A DNA stretch of 64,000 bases from an uncultured Eubacteriales bacterium (GCA_934436505.1 CAKSAP010000004.1:62001-126000), one strand, 5' to 3'; positions 43,363 to 51,970 are shown, counted from the stretch's first letter. Notes: generated by a model from the sequence alone, not told the origin. A program made the numbers and translations.

Positions 43363-45189
43363 ATGTGTGGAATTGTTGGTTACATCGGAGGCCGCAGTGC
43401 GTCGCCCGTGTTGATTGACGGTCTGAAGAAGCTCGAGTACAGAGGTTATGACTCGGCAGGCGTAGCTGTGTTTAACGGCGATGTTGTCGAGGTCAAAAAG
43501 ACTAAGGGCAGAATTGCCGACCTCGAAAAAAAGCTGTCTGCGGAGGGTATTTCGTCAGGTTGCGTGGGTATAGGTCATACCCGTTGGGCAACTCACGGAG
43601 CACCAGACGACGTAAACGCTCATCCTCATAAGGGAGGAAACGGTCGCATTACGTTGGTGCATAACGGCATTATTGAGAACTATATCGAGCTTAAAATAAT
43701 GCTCGAACAAAAGGGGTACAAATTCGTCTCGCAGACGGATACGGAGGTACTTGCCCATTTGTTCGATTTCTTTTATAACGGCGACTCCTTAAAGGCTATG
43801 TCGAACGTTATGAAAACGGTGCGTGGCTCTTATGCGGTAGCTGTTTTGATTGACGGAAAGCCCGACGAAATTATTGCGGCACGAAAGGACAGTCCGCTTA
43901 TAGTCGGCTTGGGCGAAAATGAAAATTTTTTAGCATCCGATATTCCTGCGGTGCTTAAATATACAAGGGATTGCTATTTGCTTGACGACAATCAGATGGC
44001 ATTGTTAAAGCAGTCCTCGGTTAAGCTCTATGATATTGACGGCAACGAGGTGCACAAGGATATTTACCATGTAACTTGGGACGTTGAAGCGGCTGAAAAG
44101 GGCGGCTTTGACCACTTTATGAAAAAGGAAATTTCCGAGCAGCCTAAAACCGTACACGATACCGTTACGCCGAGAATTAAGGACGGCAAAGTGGTTATTG
44201 ATGAGCTCGGCCTTTCCGACGAGGATATTAAAAATATCGGCACAATTCACATAGTTGCGTGCGGAAGTGCTTGGCATGTCGGAACGGCGGCAAGATATAT
44301 AATCGAAAAATTGGCGAGAATCCCCTGCGAGGTTGACCTTGCGAGCGAATTCCGTTACAGAAATCCCATAATAAAAGAAAATGATATTTGTCTTGTAATT
44401 TCACAGTCGGGCGAGACGGCGGACACCCTTGCCGCATTGCGTGAGGCGAAGAGTAAGAGTGCGAGGACAATTTCAATCGTAAATGTCATAGCAAGCACCA
44501 TTGCCCGTGAGTCCGACGACGTTATTTATACTATGGCAGGTCCTGAAATTGCTGTTGCCACGACGAAGGCTTTTTCGGCGCAGCTCTGCGTTTCATATCT
44601 TTTGGCATTGAAATTTGCAAAGGCTAAAGGCTTGCTTTCCGAAAGCGACGAAGAAAAATACTGTGCGGAAATTCTCCGCCTGCCGGAGTTAATTGAGGGC
44701 ATTTTGAAAACCGATTCGGCACTTAAAGAGCTTGCAAAAAGCTATGCGGACTCGGAAAACGTTTTCTTTATCGGCAGAGGGCTTGACTATGCAATATCGC
44801 TTGAAGGCTCATTGAAATTAAAGGAAATTTCCTATATTCACTCCGAAGCCTATGCGGCAGGAGAGCTCAAGCACGGCACAATTTCTCTAATAGAGGACAA
44901 AACGCCTGTGTTTGCGGTTGCCACGCAGTCCGACCTCAACGAAAAGACCTTAGGAAACATTAAAGAGGTCAAGGCGAGAGGTGCGAGGGTCATTGCACTT
45001 GTCGGAGAAAACCACTCCGCCGCCGATGAATTTGCCGACGATATAATAAGGCTTCCCGAAATCAGCGACTTCCTTATGCCGTCGCTTGCGGTAGTTCCGC
45101 TTCAAATTTTCGCCTATTATATGGCACTCGGCAGAGGCTGTGATGTCGATAAGCCCCGAAACCTCGCAAAATCAGTTACAGTAGAATAA
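43363..45189 (+). CDS. glmS: Glutamine--fructose-6-phosphate aminotransferase (isomerizing)
   Basis: Makes glucosamine 6-phosphate, the entry to peptidoglycan sugar synthesis, 608 residues. The N-terminal nucleophile Cys follows the initiator Met (MCGIVGYIGG), and the glutaminase part has GIGHTRWATHGAP and HNGIIENY. Two SIS domains follow (VACGSAWHVG, ISQSGETADTLAALREAK, EGSLKLKEISYIHSEAY), with the C-terminal DKPRNLAKSVTVE. The in-frame start at 43324 lies inside the ribozyme and is rejected; AAAGGAAC precedes the ATG at 43363. Confidence 0.98.
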   Translation: MCGIVGYIGGRSASPVLIDGLKKLEYRGYDSAGVAVFNGDVVEVKKTKGRIADLEKKLSAEGISSGCVGIGHTRWATHGAPDDVNAHPHKGGNGRITLVHNGIIENYIELKIMLEQKGYKFVSQTDTEVLAHLFDFFYNGDSLKAMSNVMKTVRGSYAVAVLIDGKPDEIIAARKDSPLIVGLGENENFLASDIPAVLKYTRDCYLLDDNQMALLKQSSVKLYDIDGNEVHKDIYHVTWDVEAAEKGGFDHFMKKEISEQPKTVHDTVTPRIKDGKVVIDELGLSDEDIKNIGTIHIVACGSAWHVGTAARYIIEKLARIPCEVDLASEFRYRNPIIKENDICLVISQSGETADTLAALREAKSKSARTISIVNVIASTIARESDDVIYTMAGPEIAVATTKAFSAQLCVSYLLALKFAKAKGLLSESDEEKYCAEILRLPELIEGILKTDSALKELAKSYADSENVFFIGRGLDYAISLEGSLKLKEISYIHSEAYAAGELKHGTISLIEDKTPVFAVATQSDLNEKTLGNIKEVKARGARVIALVGENHSAADEFADDIIRLPEISDFLMPSLAVVPLQIFAYYMALGRGCDVDKPRNLAKSVTVE

Positions 45190-45190
45190 G

Positions 45191-45236
45191 CTAAAAGCCG
45201 TGCGTGAAATTGCTTCACACACGGCTTTATTATTTT
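45191..45236 (+). terminator. Terminator of glmS
   Basis: Stem AAAGCCGTG.GTGAA with TTCAC.CACGGCTTT (45194-45228), followed by a T-rich stretch. Confidence 0.82.
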
Positions 45237-45241
45237 GCCTG

Positions 45242-45877
45242 TTATTTTTTCTTTTTCTTGTTTCCCTTTGCGTAAACCGCTACGCACCAATAATAAAGCG
45301 GAATTGCAAGGAAAAGCGTGAGCGTTTTTACCCACATACTGAAAACGAAGCCGCAGAAAAGATATACCGTTATAGTTAAAATAGGCACGGGCATAAGGAA
45401 TAAAAACGTCCTCTTGCTCGTCATTCTGCAAGCGCTTGCAAGCATATAGTACATCGGAATTGTCAAGAACAAAAGCGAAAAGACAAGCCACGGAGAGTGC
45501 CCCATAGCGCCTTTAAGTCCAAAGCTCAACGCAAGATATGCTATTATAACAACAAGCGGATACGGAAAGCGGAACATTCTGTTTGCCGTTTCGGGATAAA
45601 GAGAATGTCTTATCGGCTTTTCGTCCTTTTTTTCCGCCTCGGGCTCTGTTTTCGGCTCTGCACTCGGTATTTCCTTTTCGCTGTCAAGAAGCGCGTCAAG
45701 AGTTATTCCGTAAATCTCTGCAAGGGCAATCAAATTGTCGGTATCGGGCGACGCCTCGGCTCTCTCCCATTTTGAAATTGCCTGTCTGCTCACACCGAGC
45801 TTTGCGGCAAGAGCCTCTTGCGAAAGACCTTTTTCCTTGCGAAGCTGTACAAGTCTGTCTGCTGTTGAAATCGTCAT
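45242..45877 (-). CDS. XRE-type HTH regulator with membrane domain
   Basis: Membrane-tethered regulator, 211 residues. The HTH covers residues 7-62 (LVQLRKEKGLSQEALAAKLG, VSRQAISKWERAEASPD). A Glu/Lys-rich linker is followed by about four membrane helices and a Lys-rich tip (KGNKKKKK). HTH plus membrane proteins of this build are common in Clostridia, and their signals are mostly unknown. GGAGAAAAC precedes the ATG; a start 13 codons upstream is less likely. It lies 17 bases after mltG, probably in one operon. Confidence 0.88.
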   Translation of the reverse strand: MTISTADRLVQLRKEKGLSQEALAAKLGVSRQAISKWERAEASPDTDNLIALAEIYGITLDALLDSEKEIPSAEPKTEPEAEKKDEKPIRHSLYPETANRMFRFPYPLVVIIAYLALSFGLKGAMGHSPWLVFSLLFLTIPMYYMLASACRMTSKRTFLFLMPVPILTITVYLFCGFVFSMWVKTLTLFLAIPLYYWCVAVYAKGNKKKKK

Positions 45878-45894
45878 AGTTTTCTCCAAATCTG

Positions 45895-46782
45895 TTAAAG
45901 TTCTCCGTTTTTCCATTTCTGAACATTCTTCAAATGCTCTTCGTAGGAATTTGTAAATGCCGAATTATACGGCGGATTTGTGTCAATTACAAAAAACAGG
46001 TAATCGGTATCGGCAGGATACAACGCCGCCTTTATAGACGCAATTCCCGGGTTGCAAATAGGGCCTGCAATCAAGCCTTTGCAACGGTTTCCGTTGTAAT
46101 AATACTTATAATAATCTATCTTGTCGGGATATTTAAGCTGAATTACTCCCGTACAGTATTTCACCGTAACGTCATACTCAAGCTTCATATTCTGCTTTAA
46201 GCGGTTGTGAATTGTAGACGAAATAAGCGTGCGCTGCTCGTCTGTAAACGCCTCTTTTTCGATAATCGAAGCGATAGTCAAAATATCGTGCACGGAATAG
46301 CCGAGCTCTGTTGCCCTCTGCCTCATTTCAGCGGTAAATTTCTTTTCCTCGGTTGCAACCATTTTGTCGATTACCTTTGTCGGGTCTGAATTTTTCTCAA
46401 AGGTGTAGGTCGCAGGGAAAAGATAGCCCTCAAGCAAGAAGCAAATTTTATCTCTGTCGTGGATTGAGGACAAAACGGAATATTTTGACGTATCGTAATT
46501 GTTTACCGCATTGATAAAGTCGTCCGTCGAGCAAACGCCGTTTTCCTCCAAAAGCCAAGCGGTTTTAAGCAAGGTATAACCCTCGGGAACGGTAACTTTA
46601 GCATATTTCCCGTTGTCAGCTACCGTTTCGTCTGAATCGTCCGCCGCCTGCGTTATTGTCGGTGCGTCGGGATTAAAAACATTGCTGTTGTTTGACTCCG
46701 ACGGGTCTTTGTCCGCACCGCAGGATGCAAACAAAAAAACAAGCGTAAATATTAAAAATATTGAAAGAGCTTTTTTGAACAT
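45895..46782 (-). CDS. mltG: Endolytic murein transglycosylase MltG, lipoprotein form
   Basis: Cleaves nascent glycan strands and sets their length, 295 residues. Family marks are VTVPEGYTLLKTAWLLEENG, LEGYLFPATYTF, the catalytic Glu in IASIIEKEA, LEYDVTVKYC and GPICNPGIASIKAALYPAD. The usual MltG is anchored by a membrane helix. Here a signal peptide ends in LFASC, a lipobox, so it is probably a lipoprotein. A Ser/Asp/Asn-rich linker follows. GAGG fits the ATG at 46782 rather than the start six codons upstream. The region that often reads QSDPTVIYG is altered to EYDVTVKYC, so activity could differ. Confidence 0.88.
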   Translation of the reverse strand: MFKKALSIFLIFTLVFLFASCGADKDPSESNNSNVFNPDAPTITQAADDSDETVADNGKYAKVTVPEGYTLLKTAWLLEENGVCSTDDFINAVNNYDTSKYSVLSSIHDRDKICFLLEGYLFPATYTFEKNSDPTKVIDKMVATEEKKFTAEMRQRATELGYSVHDILTIASIIEKEAFTDEQRTLISSTIHNRLKQNMKLEYDVTVKYCTGVIQLKYPDKIDYYKYYYNGNRCKGLIAGPICNPGIASIKAALYPADTDYLFFVIDTNPPYNSAFTNSYEEHLKNVQKWKNGEL

Positions 46783-46865
46783 TATTTTCCTCTTTTGCAA
46801 ATCATTGTTTTTTATATTATTGGCATTTCAGTTAATTGTATCATTATTCGAGTAAATTTGCAATG

Positions 46866-46961
46866 AAAAATACACGGCACCATTGGCTGAGTATTCATAA
46901 GGAAGTTTTGGTTTCTCGCATAAAAATCCCTTATGAATACTCAGCCTTAAGACACCGTGTA
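46866..46961 (-). terminator. Large compound hairpin terminator of the 46965-48488 genes
   Basis: On the minus strand, four bases after the DUF5662 stop, an outer stem (46951-46961 with 46871-46881, 11 bp including three G-U) encloses a perfect 18-bp inner stem, GGCTGAGTATTCATAAGG (46885-46902) with its complement (46929-46946), around a 26-base loop. TTTTT follows the outer stem. It is far larger than a normal terminator and may be a terminator carrying an inserted palindrome. Confidence 0.75.
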
Positions 46962-46964
46962 AGT

Positions 46965-47504
46965 TTAATAATCTTTTTTGTTTTTTAATTCCTCTCTTAT
47001 GTACCTAAAAGTTTCGTCCTCGCCCTTCTCCTTGAGCATAACAAGCAACTTTTCAAGCATATCCGAAGTCTCCTGATGAATTACCCTCGCATCTCTGCCA
47101 CGCTGAAAATACTCAATCGGGTGAGAGTCGGTATATTTATCGCCCTGATAAATCTTGCTTGCCGCAACTCTGTCGCAAAACATCTCTATAACATAATTAA
47201 GCGGCATTTTAACGGGAGCGTACTTGCGAATTTTCGGGTTATAGTCATTCCAATATTCAAAATGGTGCTTGTTTCTGCCCTTGTGATGAAGCCAAGCCTT
47301 TGAATACCCTCTGTCAAGACGTTCAAGCTCGTTGGGACTGCGTGTGCCGTCATAGTATTTCACACCGTTGAAAAATTCCGTCGGCGAATACTTTGACAGG
47401 TCGTGCCTGAGCCCCTGTAAGCCTATGCCTGCCTTAAAGCAATGCTTTATGACCTTATGCCGATGCTTTGTAATTGTCCTAAAATGTCCTATAACGTTCG
47501 CCAT
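46965..47504 (-). CDS. DUF5662 family protein
   Basis: Protein of unknown function, 179 residues, matching the DUF5662 pattern known from Firmicutes and their phages. It is rich in His and Asp: HFRTITKHRHKV, GLRHDLSKYSPTEF, LHHKGRNKHHFEYW and PLNYVIEMFCDRVAASKIYQ. The spacing of HRH, HD and HH resembles a metal-dependent HD-type hydrolase, which is inference. Three bases separate it from trmO, so they are translated from one message. Confidence 0.8.
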   Translation of the reverse strand: MANVIGHFRTITKHRHKVIKHCFKAGIGLQGLRHDLSKYSPTEFFNGVKYYDGTRSPNELERLDRGYSKAWLHHKGRNKHHFEYWNDYNPKIRKYAPVKMPLNYVIEMFCDRVAASKIYQGDKYTDSHPIEYFQRGRDARVIHQETSDMLEKLLVMLKEKGEDETFRYIREELKNKKDY

Positions 47505-47507
47505 TGA

Positions 47508-48185
47508 CTATACCTCTTTGATTTGTGTTACCGATAGGCCGTTGTTTTCATACTTAAATCTGATATTAAAGCCTGCAAAAGTCACGCCGTACTCTTTTCC
47601 CTCTTCGTCATTATAAGCAGGGCGTGGGTCGTTTGACAAAAGCTCTAAAAGAGCCTGCCTTTTATTTTCGGGAATTATTGAAAGCAAATTTTCATCGCAG
47701 CTGACGCTGATTTTATACTTTTTTGTCTGCGCCGTATAGCCCTCGCTCGCCGTGGGAATACAATCCGCAATCGGTATGTACGGCTTAATATCATATATCG
47801 GCGTGCCGTCCGTCATATCGACACCCGAAACTGTGATAATCGGTGCATTTTCGCCGTCCGTCTCGATTTTTTCTATCTTAACGCACGAAAGTCCGAGCCT
47901 GTTCGGTCGAAACGGAGAACGTGAGGCAAATACGCCTACTCTCCTGTTGCCGCCAAGCCTCGGAGGACGTACCGTCGGGCTGAATTTCGAGTCAGTGCAC
48001 TGTGAAAATTCCCAAATAAGCCAAATATGAGAAAATCCGTCAAGCTCTTTGACTGCTCGGATATTTCTGTATTCGGGCTCAAAAACAATTTTTCCCGTGA
48101 GCGACGGAGCAAGACCTGCTTGCCGTGGAACGCCGAATTTTTCTGAAAAATCGGTATGTATTCTCGCAATCGGTTTTATCTCCAC
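47508..48185 (-). CDS. trmO: tRNA t6A37 N6-methyltransferase TrmO
   Basis: Methylates N6-threonylcarbamoyl-A37 of tRNA using SAM (TsaA/YaeB family), 225 residues. Family blocks are IKPIARIHTDFSEKFGVPRQ, LDGFSHIWLIWEF, RPPRLGGNRRVGVFASRSPF and RPNRLGLSCVKI. The end DPRPAYND with YGVTFAGFNIRF is also typical. GAGGTGA is six bases before the GTG at 48185; the GTG at 48191 directly abuts that site and is less likely. Confidence 0.93.
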   Translation of the reverse strand: MEIKPIARIHTDFSEKFGVPRQAGLAPSLTGKIVFEPEYRNIRAVKELDGFSHIWLIWEFSQCTDSKFSPTVRPPRLGGNRRVGVFASRSPFRPNRLGLSCVKIEKIETDGENAPIITVSGVDMTDGTPIYDIKPYIPIADCIPTASEGYTAQTKKYKISVSCDENLLSIIPENKRQALLELLSNDPRPAYNDEEGKEYGVTFAGFNIRFKYENNGLSVTQIKEV

Positions 48186-48230
48186 TCTCACTCACCTCAA
48201 AGAGTATTTTAATACATTTATTAAATTTTA

Positions 48231-48488
48231 TCAATGCTCCGAACGAGGAAATAATGATTTTTTCTCATAAGGCTCGCTGTTGTACGCCTCAACCTCGTAG
48301 CCCGTTTGAGCTATTGCCCTCTCAAGCTTTTCCTTATCAAGAGCGTTTTCGGATATTATTTCAGCCGTTCCCGTTTTGTGAGAAGCCTTTACCTTTTTTA
48401 CGTCAAATTCGCTTCTTATCACATTGTTGATATGGCTCTCGCACATTGAGCAAGCCATACCGTTTATTTTCAAAACTGTTTTTACCAT
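48231..48488 (-). CDS. Heavy-metal-associated (HMA) domain protein
   Basis: Small metal-binding protein, 85 residues, one ferredoxin-like HMA domain with the metal loop GMACSMCES. It resembles CopZ-like chaperones and the soluble HMA proteins found near FeoB in Clostridia. GGGAG fits the ATG at 48488; the start six codons upstream is rejected. It follows the iron operon terminator and precedes trmO on the same strand. The metal (Cu or another soft metal) cannot be decided. Confidence 0.88.
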   Translation of the reverse strand: MVKTVLKINGMACSMCESHINNVIRSEFDVKKVKASHKTGTAEIISENALDKEKLERAIAQTGYEVEAYNSEPYEKKSLFPRSEH

Positions 48489-48504
48489 CGTATTTTCTCC
48501 CTTC

Positions 48505-48538
48505 AAGCAAAAGGGGCGGCCTTTTTTGACCGCCCCCT
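48505..48538 (-). terminator. Terminator of the feo operon
   Basis: GGGGCGG / CCGCCCC around a ten-base loop (48513-48536), followed on the minus strand by TTTTG. GC-rich stem but a short T run, so partial read-through into the HMA gene is possible. Confidence 0.7.
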
Positions 48539-48542
48539 CCGA

Positions 48543-48725
48543 TTATTTTTTGTCATATGGCTGATGGCATTTCCCTGCCATAGCACAATGAGCACAATTA
48601 CCTCCGCAGGATGATTTTCCCGCTTTTTTGTCCTTCTTCATTGCAATAATAATGGCAGTAACTATTGCAATGAGAACAAGTGTAATTATTATCGTCGCCA
48701 AATTTTCTGAAATCCAAGCAAGCAT
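48543..48725 (-). CDS. FeoB-associated Cys-rich membrane protein
   Basis: Small protein of 60 residues with one membrane helix (residues 10-29) and a Cys-rich cytosolic tail, SCGGNCAHCAMAGKC. It matches the FeoB-associated Cys-rich family, which often follows feoB in Clostridia and may hand iron on or sense it. It lies 29 bases after feoB. Confidence 0.92.
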   Translation of the reverse strand: MLAWISENLATIIITLVLIAIVTAIIIAMKKDKKAGKSSCGGNCAHCAMAGKCHQPYDKK

Positions 48726-48754
48726 TCATATCATCCTTTCGTAGATTTAATTTG

Positions 48755-51271
48755 TTATTTTACAGCTCTTTCCGAAAGCGTCGTAGCCTCTTTGTAAGGA
48801 CGGACAAGGAGATAAATCATACCGATAAGAATTACCGCCGCCGCAATTATGCCGAATACATTTGCGTTGCCCGTAAAGAGTGAGCCGAACTGATTTATCA
48901 TAAGCGCAATAACATATGCAAATCCGCACTGATAAGCGATAGCAAACCAAGTCCATTTCGCATTGTTCATTTCACGCTTGATAGCACCGATTGCCGCAAA
49001 GCAAGGAGCACAGAGAAGGTTGAACACAAGGAATGACATGCCCGTTATCTTTGTGAAGTGAGAAGCGAGTGCCTGCCATACCGACATATCTCCGCCGCCG
49101 TAAAGGATGCCCATTGTTCCGACAATGTTTTCCTTTGCAACAAGTCCCGTGATTGACGCAACCGCAGCCTGCCAGTTGCCCCAGCCGAGAGGTGCGAATA
49201 TCCAAGCAATAGCGCCGCCGATTTTAGCAAGAATCGAATAGTCGATTTCGCTTTCCTCAAGCATACGGAACGAGCCGTCAACAAAGCCGAAGTAGGTTGT
49301 AAACCAAACAACGATTGTCGAAAGAAGAATTATTGTGCCTGCCTTTTTAATGAACGACCAGCCACGCTCCCACATTGAACGCAAGAGGTTCGGAATTGTC
49401 GGAAGGTGGTATGCGGGGAGCTCCATAACGAACGGAGCAGGATCGCCCGAGAACATCTTTGTCTTTTTAAGGATAATGCCCGAGCAGATAATCGCCGCCA
49501 TACCGATAAAGTATGCGCCTGTCGAAACGGCAGCCGAGCCGTGGAAAAGTGCGCCTGCTATCATTGCGATAAACGGAACCTTAGCACCGCAGGGGATAAA
49601 CGTCGTTGTCATAATCGTCATACGGCGATCCCTTTCGTTTTCAATCGTACGGGAAGCCATAATTCCGGGAACGCCGCAGCCTGTACCTACAAGCATGGGA
49701 ATAAACGATTTACCCGAAAGACCGAACTTTCTGAAAATACGGTCAAGGACAAATGCAATTCTTGCCATATAACCGCAGGACTCAAGGAATGCGAGTAAGA
49801 GGAACAATACAAGCATCTGCGGAACGAAGCCGAGGACTGCGCCTACACCTGCTACGATACCGTCAAGAATAAGTCCCGAAAGCCAATCAGCTGCACCGAC
49901 CTTTTCAAGTCCGTTACCGATAAGCACCGGAATACCTGGTACCCATACGCCGTAATCGGCAGGATCGGGCTCATCAAATGCCGCCTCATTGTTTTTAATA
50001 TAATCAACCGCATCAACAAAGGTCATACCTACGGTTGTTTCCTGCTCTTCCTTGCTGAGTGTTGCAGGGATAGTGTCGTAATAAGCGGTATATTCAACCT
50101 CTTCGAGGGTTTCCTCGTCCTCGACAGTAACGTTAGCCGACTTTTTAGCGTCTCCCGAAGCTACAACCGACTCTGCTTTAGCAATAACGTCTTCCTTATT
50201 GAAATCCTCCGCCTCGGTGTCAAATTCAACACCGTAAGCCTCCAGAGCTTGCATAGCCGAGGTATGCTCATCTGCCACCTCGTTATACGCCTTTGTGCCT
50301 ATCGAGAAAAGGTGGAAGCCGTCTCCGAAAAGTCCGTCGTTTGCCCAATCCGTTGCCGCCGCACCGACGGTAACCATTGAAATATAATATACAAGGAACA
50401 TTATAACCGCAAATATCGGAAGTCCGAGCCAACGGTTTGTAACGATTTTATCGATTTTATCGGAGGTCGAAAGCTTTCCTGCGCCGTGCTTTTTATAGCA
50501 AGACTTGATAATTGACGCTATGTAAACATATCTTTCGTTTGTGATAATCGACTCTGCATCGTCGTCAAGCTCATCCTCTGCCGCCTTAATATCAGCTTCG
50601 ATATGGTCGTGCACCGATTTTTCAATATTTATGCGTTCAAGCACCTTTTCGTCTCTCTCAAAGATTTTGATTGCATACCAACGCTGCTGCTCCTCGGGAA
50701 GCGAGTGCAGGCAAGCCTCCTCGATATGTGCAAGAGCGTGTTCAACCGCACCCGAGAAGGTGTGCTGAGGAACGGTCTTGGTGTTCTTTGCGGCGTCGAT
50801 TGCAGCCTCTGCCGCTTCCATTGTGCCGCTGCCTTTAAGAGCCGAAATTTCAACGACCTTACAGCCAAGCTCCTTTGAAAGCTGCTGAATGTTGATTTTG
50901 TCGCCGTTTTTCTTGACAACGTCCATCATATTGATAGCGACAACAACAGGAATTCCGAGCTCGGTAAGCTGAGTTGTAAGATAGAGGTTTCTTTCAAGGT
51001 TCGTGCCGTCAACAATGTTAAGTATTGCGTCGGGTCGCTCTCCGATAAGATAATTTCTTGCAACAACCTCTTCAAGTGTGTACGGCGAAAGCGAATAGAT
51101 ACCGGGCAAGTCGGTGATTACAACGCCGTCATGCTTTTTCAGCTTGCCTTCCTTTTTCTCAACGGTAACACCGGGCCAGTTTCCGACAAATTGGTTTGAA
51201 CCGGTCAATGCGTTAAACAGCGTGGTTTTACCGCTGTTCGGGTTACCTGCAAGAGCAATTCTCAAGTCCAT
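48755..51271 (-). CDS. feoB: Ferrous iron transporter FeoB
   Basis: GTP-dependent Fe(II) uptake protein of the cytoplasmic membrane, 838 residues. The N-terminal G domain has G1 GNPNSGKTTLFNALTG, G3 DLPGIYSL and G4 NMMD, followed by the helical inhibitor domain. The membrane part has both Gate motifs (PMLVGTGCGVPGIMASRTIE, FIPCGAKVPF). Between the first helix and the gate region lies an acidic insert of roughly 110 residues (about 325-440, with EDEETLEEVEYTAYYD), probably outside the cell, making the protein longer than the usual 650-780. A palindrome GTTAGCGATTGCTAAC sits just before the gene. Confidence 0.96.
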   Translation of the reverse strand: MDLRIALAGNPNSGKTTLFNALTGSNQFVGNWPGVTVEKKEGKLKKHDGVVITDLPGIYSLSPYTLEEVVARNYLIGERPDAILNIVDGTNLERNLYLTTQLTELGIPVVVAINMMDVVKKNGDKINIQQLSKELGCKVVEISALKGSGTMEAAEAAIDAAKNTKTVPQHTFSGAVEHALAHIEEACLHSLPEEQQRWYAIKIFERDEKVLERINIEKSVHDHIEADIKAAEDELDDDAESIITNERYVYIASIIKSCYKKHGAGKLSTSDKIDKIVTNRWLGLPIFAVIMFLVYYISMVTVGAAATDWANDGLFGDGFHLFSIGTKAYNEVADEHTSAMQALEAYGVEFDTEAEDFNKEDVIAKAESVVASGDAKKSANVTVEDEETLEEVEYTAYYDTIPATLSKEEQETTVGMTFVDAVDYIKNNEAAFDEPDPADYGVWVPGIPVLIGNGLEKVGAADWLSGLILDGIVAGVGAVLGFVPQMLVLFLLLAFLESCGYMARIAFVLDRIFRKFGLSGKSFIPMLVGTGCGVPGIMASRTIENERDRRMTIMTTTFIPCGAKVPFIAMIAGALFHGSAAVSTGAYFIGMAAIICSGIILKKTKMFSGDPAPFVMELPAYHLPTIPNLLRSMWERGWSFIKKAGTIILLSTIVVWFTTYFGFVDGSFRMLEESEIDYSILAKIGGAIAWIFAPLGWGNWQAAVASITGLVAKENIVGTMGILYGGGDMSVWQALASHFTKITGMSFLVFNLLCAPCFAAIGAIKREMNNAKWTWFAIAYQCGFAYVIALMINQFGSLFTGNANVFGIIAAAVILIGMIYLLVRPYKEATTLSERAVK

Positions 51272-51297
51272 ATTTTTCCTCTTTTCCTAAAGTTTCG

Positions 51298-51313
51298 GTT
51301 AGCGATTGCTAAC
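51298..51313 (-). promoter_or_regulatory. GTTAGC palindrome before feoB
   Basis: GTTAGCGATTGCTAAC, a 16-base inverted repeat in the 68-base gap between feoA and feoB. It shares TCGGTTAGC....TGCTAACT with the site at 51845-51860. Likely a metalloregulator site (DtxR/MntR class suspected from the GGTTAG/CTAAC halves). Confidence 0.6.
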
Positions 51314-51339
51314 TCTTGATTAAAAAAATAAGCGAAGCG

Positions 51340-51564
51340 TTATGCTTCAATTTCAATCATTTCCGCATCAGCCTTACGCAATGAAAGCTCATAGCCTCTG
51401 ACGGTAACTTCGATCGGATCTCCAAGCGGTGCAACCTTACGAACATAGACCTCAACGCCCTTTGTGAGCCCCATATCCATAATTCTGCGCTTTACGGCAC
51501 CCTCGCCGTGCAGCTTCTTAACCTTAACGGTTGAGCCGACCTTTACGTCCTTTAATGTATCCAT
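51340..51564 (-). CDS. feoA: FeoA-family protein, copy 1
   Basis: SH3-like small protein that supports FeoB, 74 residues. LKDVKVGSTVKVKKLHGEGA, the turn RRIMDMGLTKGVEVYV and APLGDPIEVTVRGYELSLRK are typical. It is the copy nearer feoB. A good Shine-Dalgarno (GGAGG) lies before the ATG. Confidence 0.94.
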   Translation of the reverse strand: MDTLKDVKVGSTVKVKKLHGEGAVKRRIMDMGLTKGVEVYVRKVAPLGDPIEVTVRGYELSLRKADAEMIEIEA

Positions 51565-51589
51565 CTTTACAGCCTCCTTAAATAAACTT

Positions 51590-51802
51590 TTATATCATTA
51601 TTTTCTGCGCCATTTCCTCGCTTATTGCAACCCTTGCCTCCTTGACGTTGACAATGACGTTACCGCCGAGCGTTGTAATAACCGTAACAGCTCCGCCGAC
51701 CACAAAGCCGAGATTTTCAAGGTGCTTTTTTACCTCGGGCTTTCCGCCGATTTTTTTTATAATGTTTTCCTCGCCTGCCGTGGCGAATGATAAAGGCATC
51801 AT
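51590..51802 (-). CDS. FeoA-family protein, copy 2
   Basis: Second FeoA-like protein, 70 residues, first gene of the operon. MPLSFATAGEENIIKKIGGK, HLENLGFVVGGAVTVITTLG and VKEARVAISEEMAQKI follow the family pattern. GAGGG fits the ATG at 51802 better than the ATG six codons upstream. Two FeoA proteins before FeoB are common in Clostridia, and the pair may have different roles. Confidence 0.92.
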   Translation of the reverse strand: MMPLSFATAGEENIIKKIGGKPEVKKHLENLGFVVGGAVTVITTLGGNVIVNVKEARVAISEEMAQKIMI

Positions 51803-51844
51803 AATCAAACCCTCATTCATGCCGTGTAAACGGTAATTTTATCG

Positions 51845-51860
51845 GTTAGCACCTGCTAAC
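51845..51860 (-). promoter_or_regulatory. GTTAGC palindrome at the feo promoter
   Basis: GTTAGCACCTGCTAAC, a 16-base inverted repeat directly downstream of the -10 box, covering the expected transcription start. A repressor bound here would block the feo operon, presumably when iron is ample. The second copy is before feoB. Confidence 0.65.
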
Positions 51861-51867
51861 TAAATAT

Positions 51868-51895
51868 ATAATACACCAAAATTTGAAATTGTCAA
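51868..51895 (-). promoter_or_regulatory. Promoter of the feo operon
   Basis: On the minus strand a perfect TTGACA, a 16-base spacer and TATTAT. Confidence 0.8.
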
Positions 51896-51970
51896 CAAAA
51901 TTTTTTCATTTCGTCACTATAAACAAAATCATTTTCTGCACCATTTTTCACTTTGTAAAAATTCCCAAGC

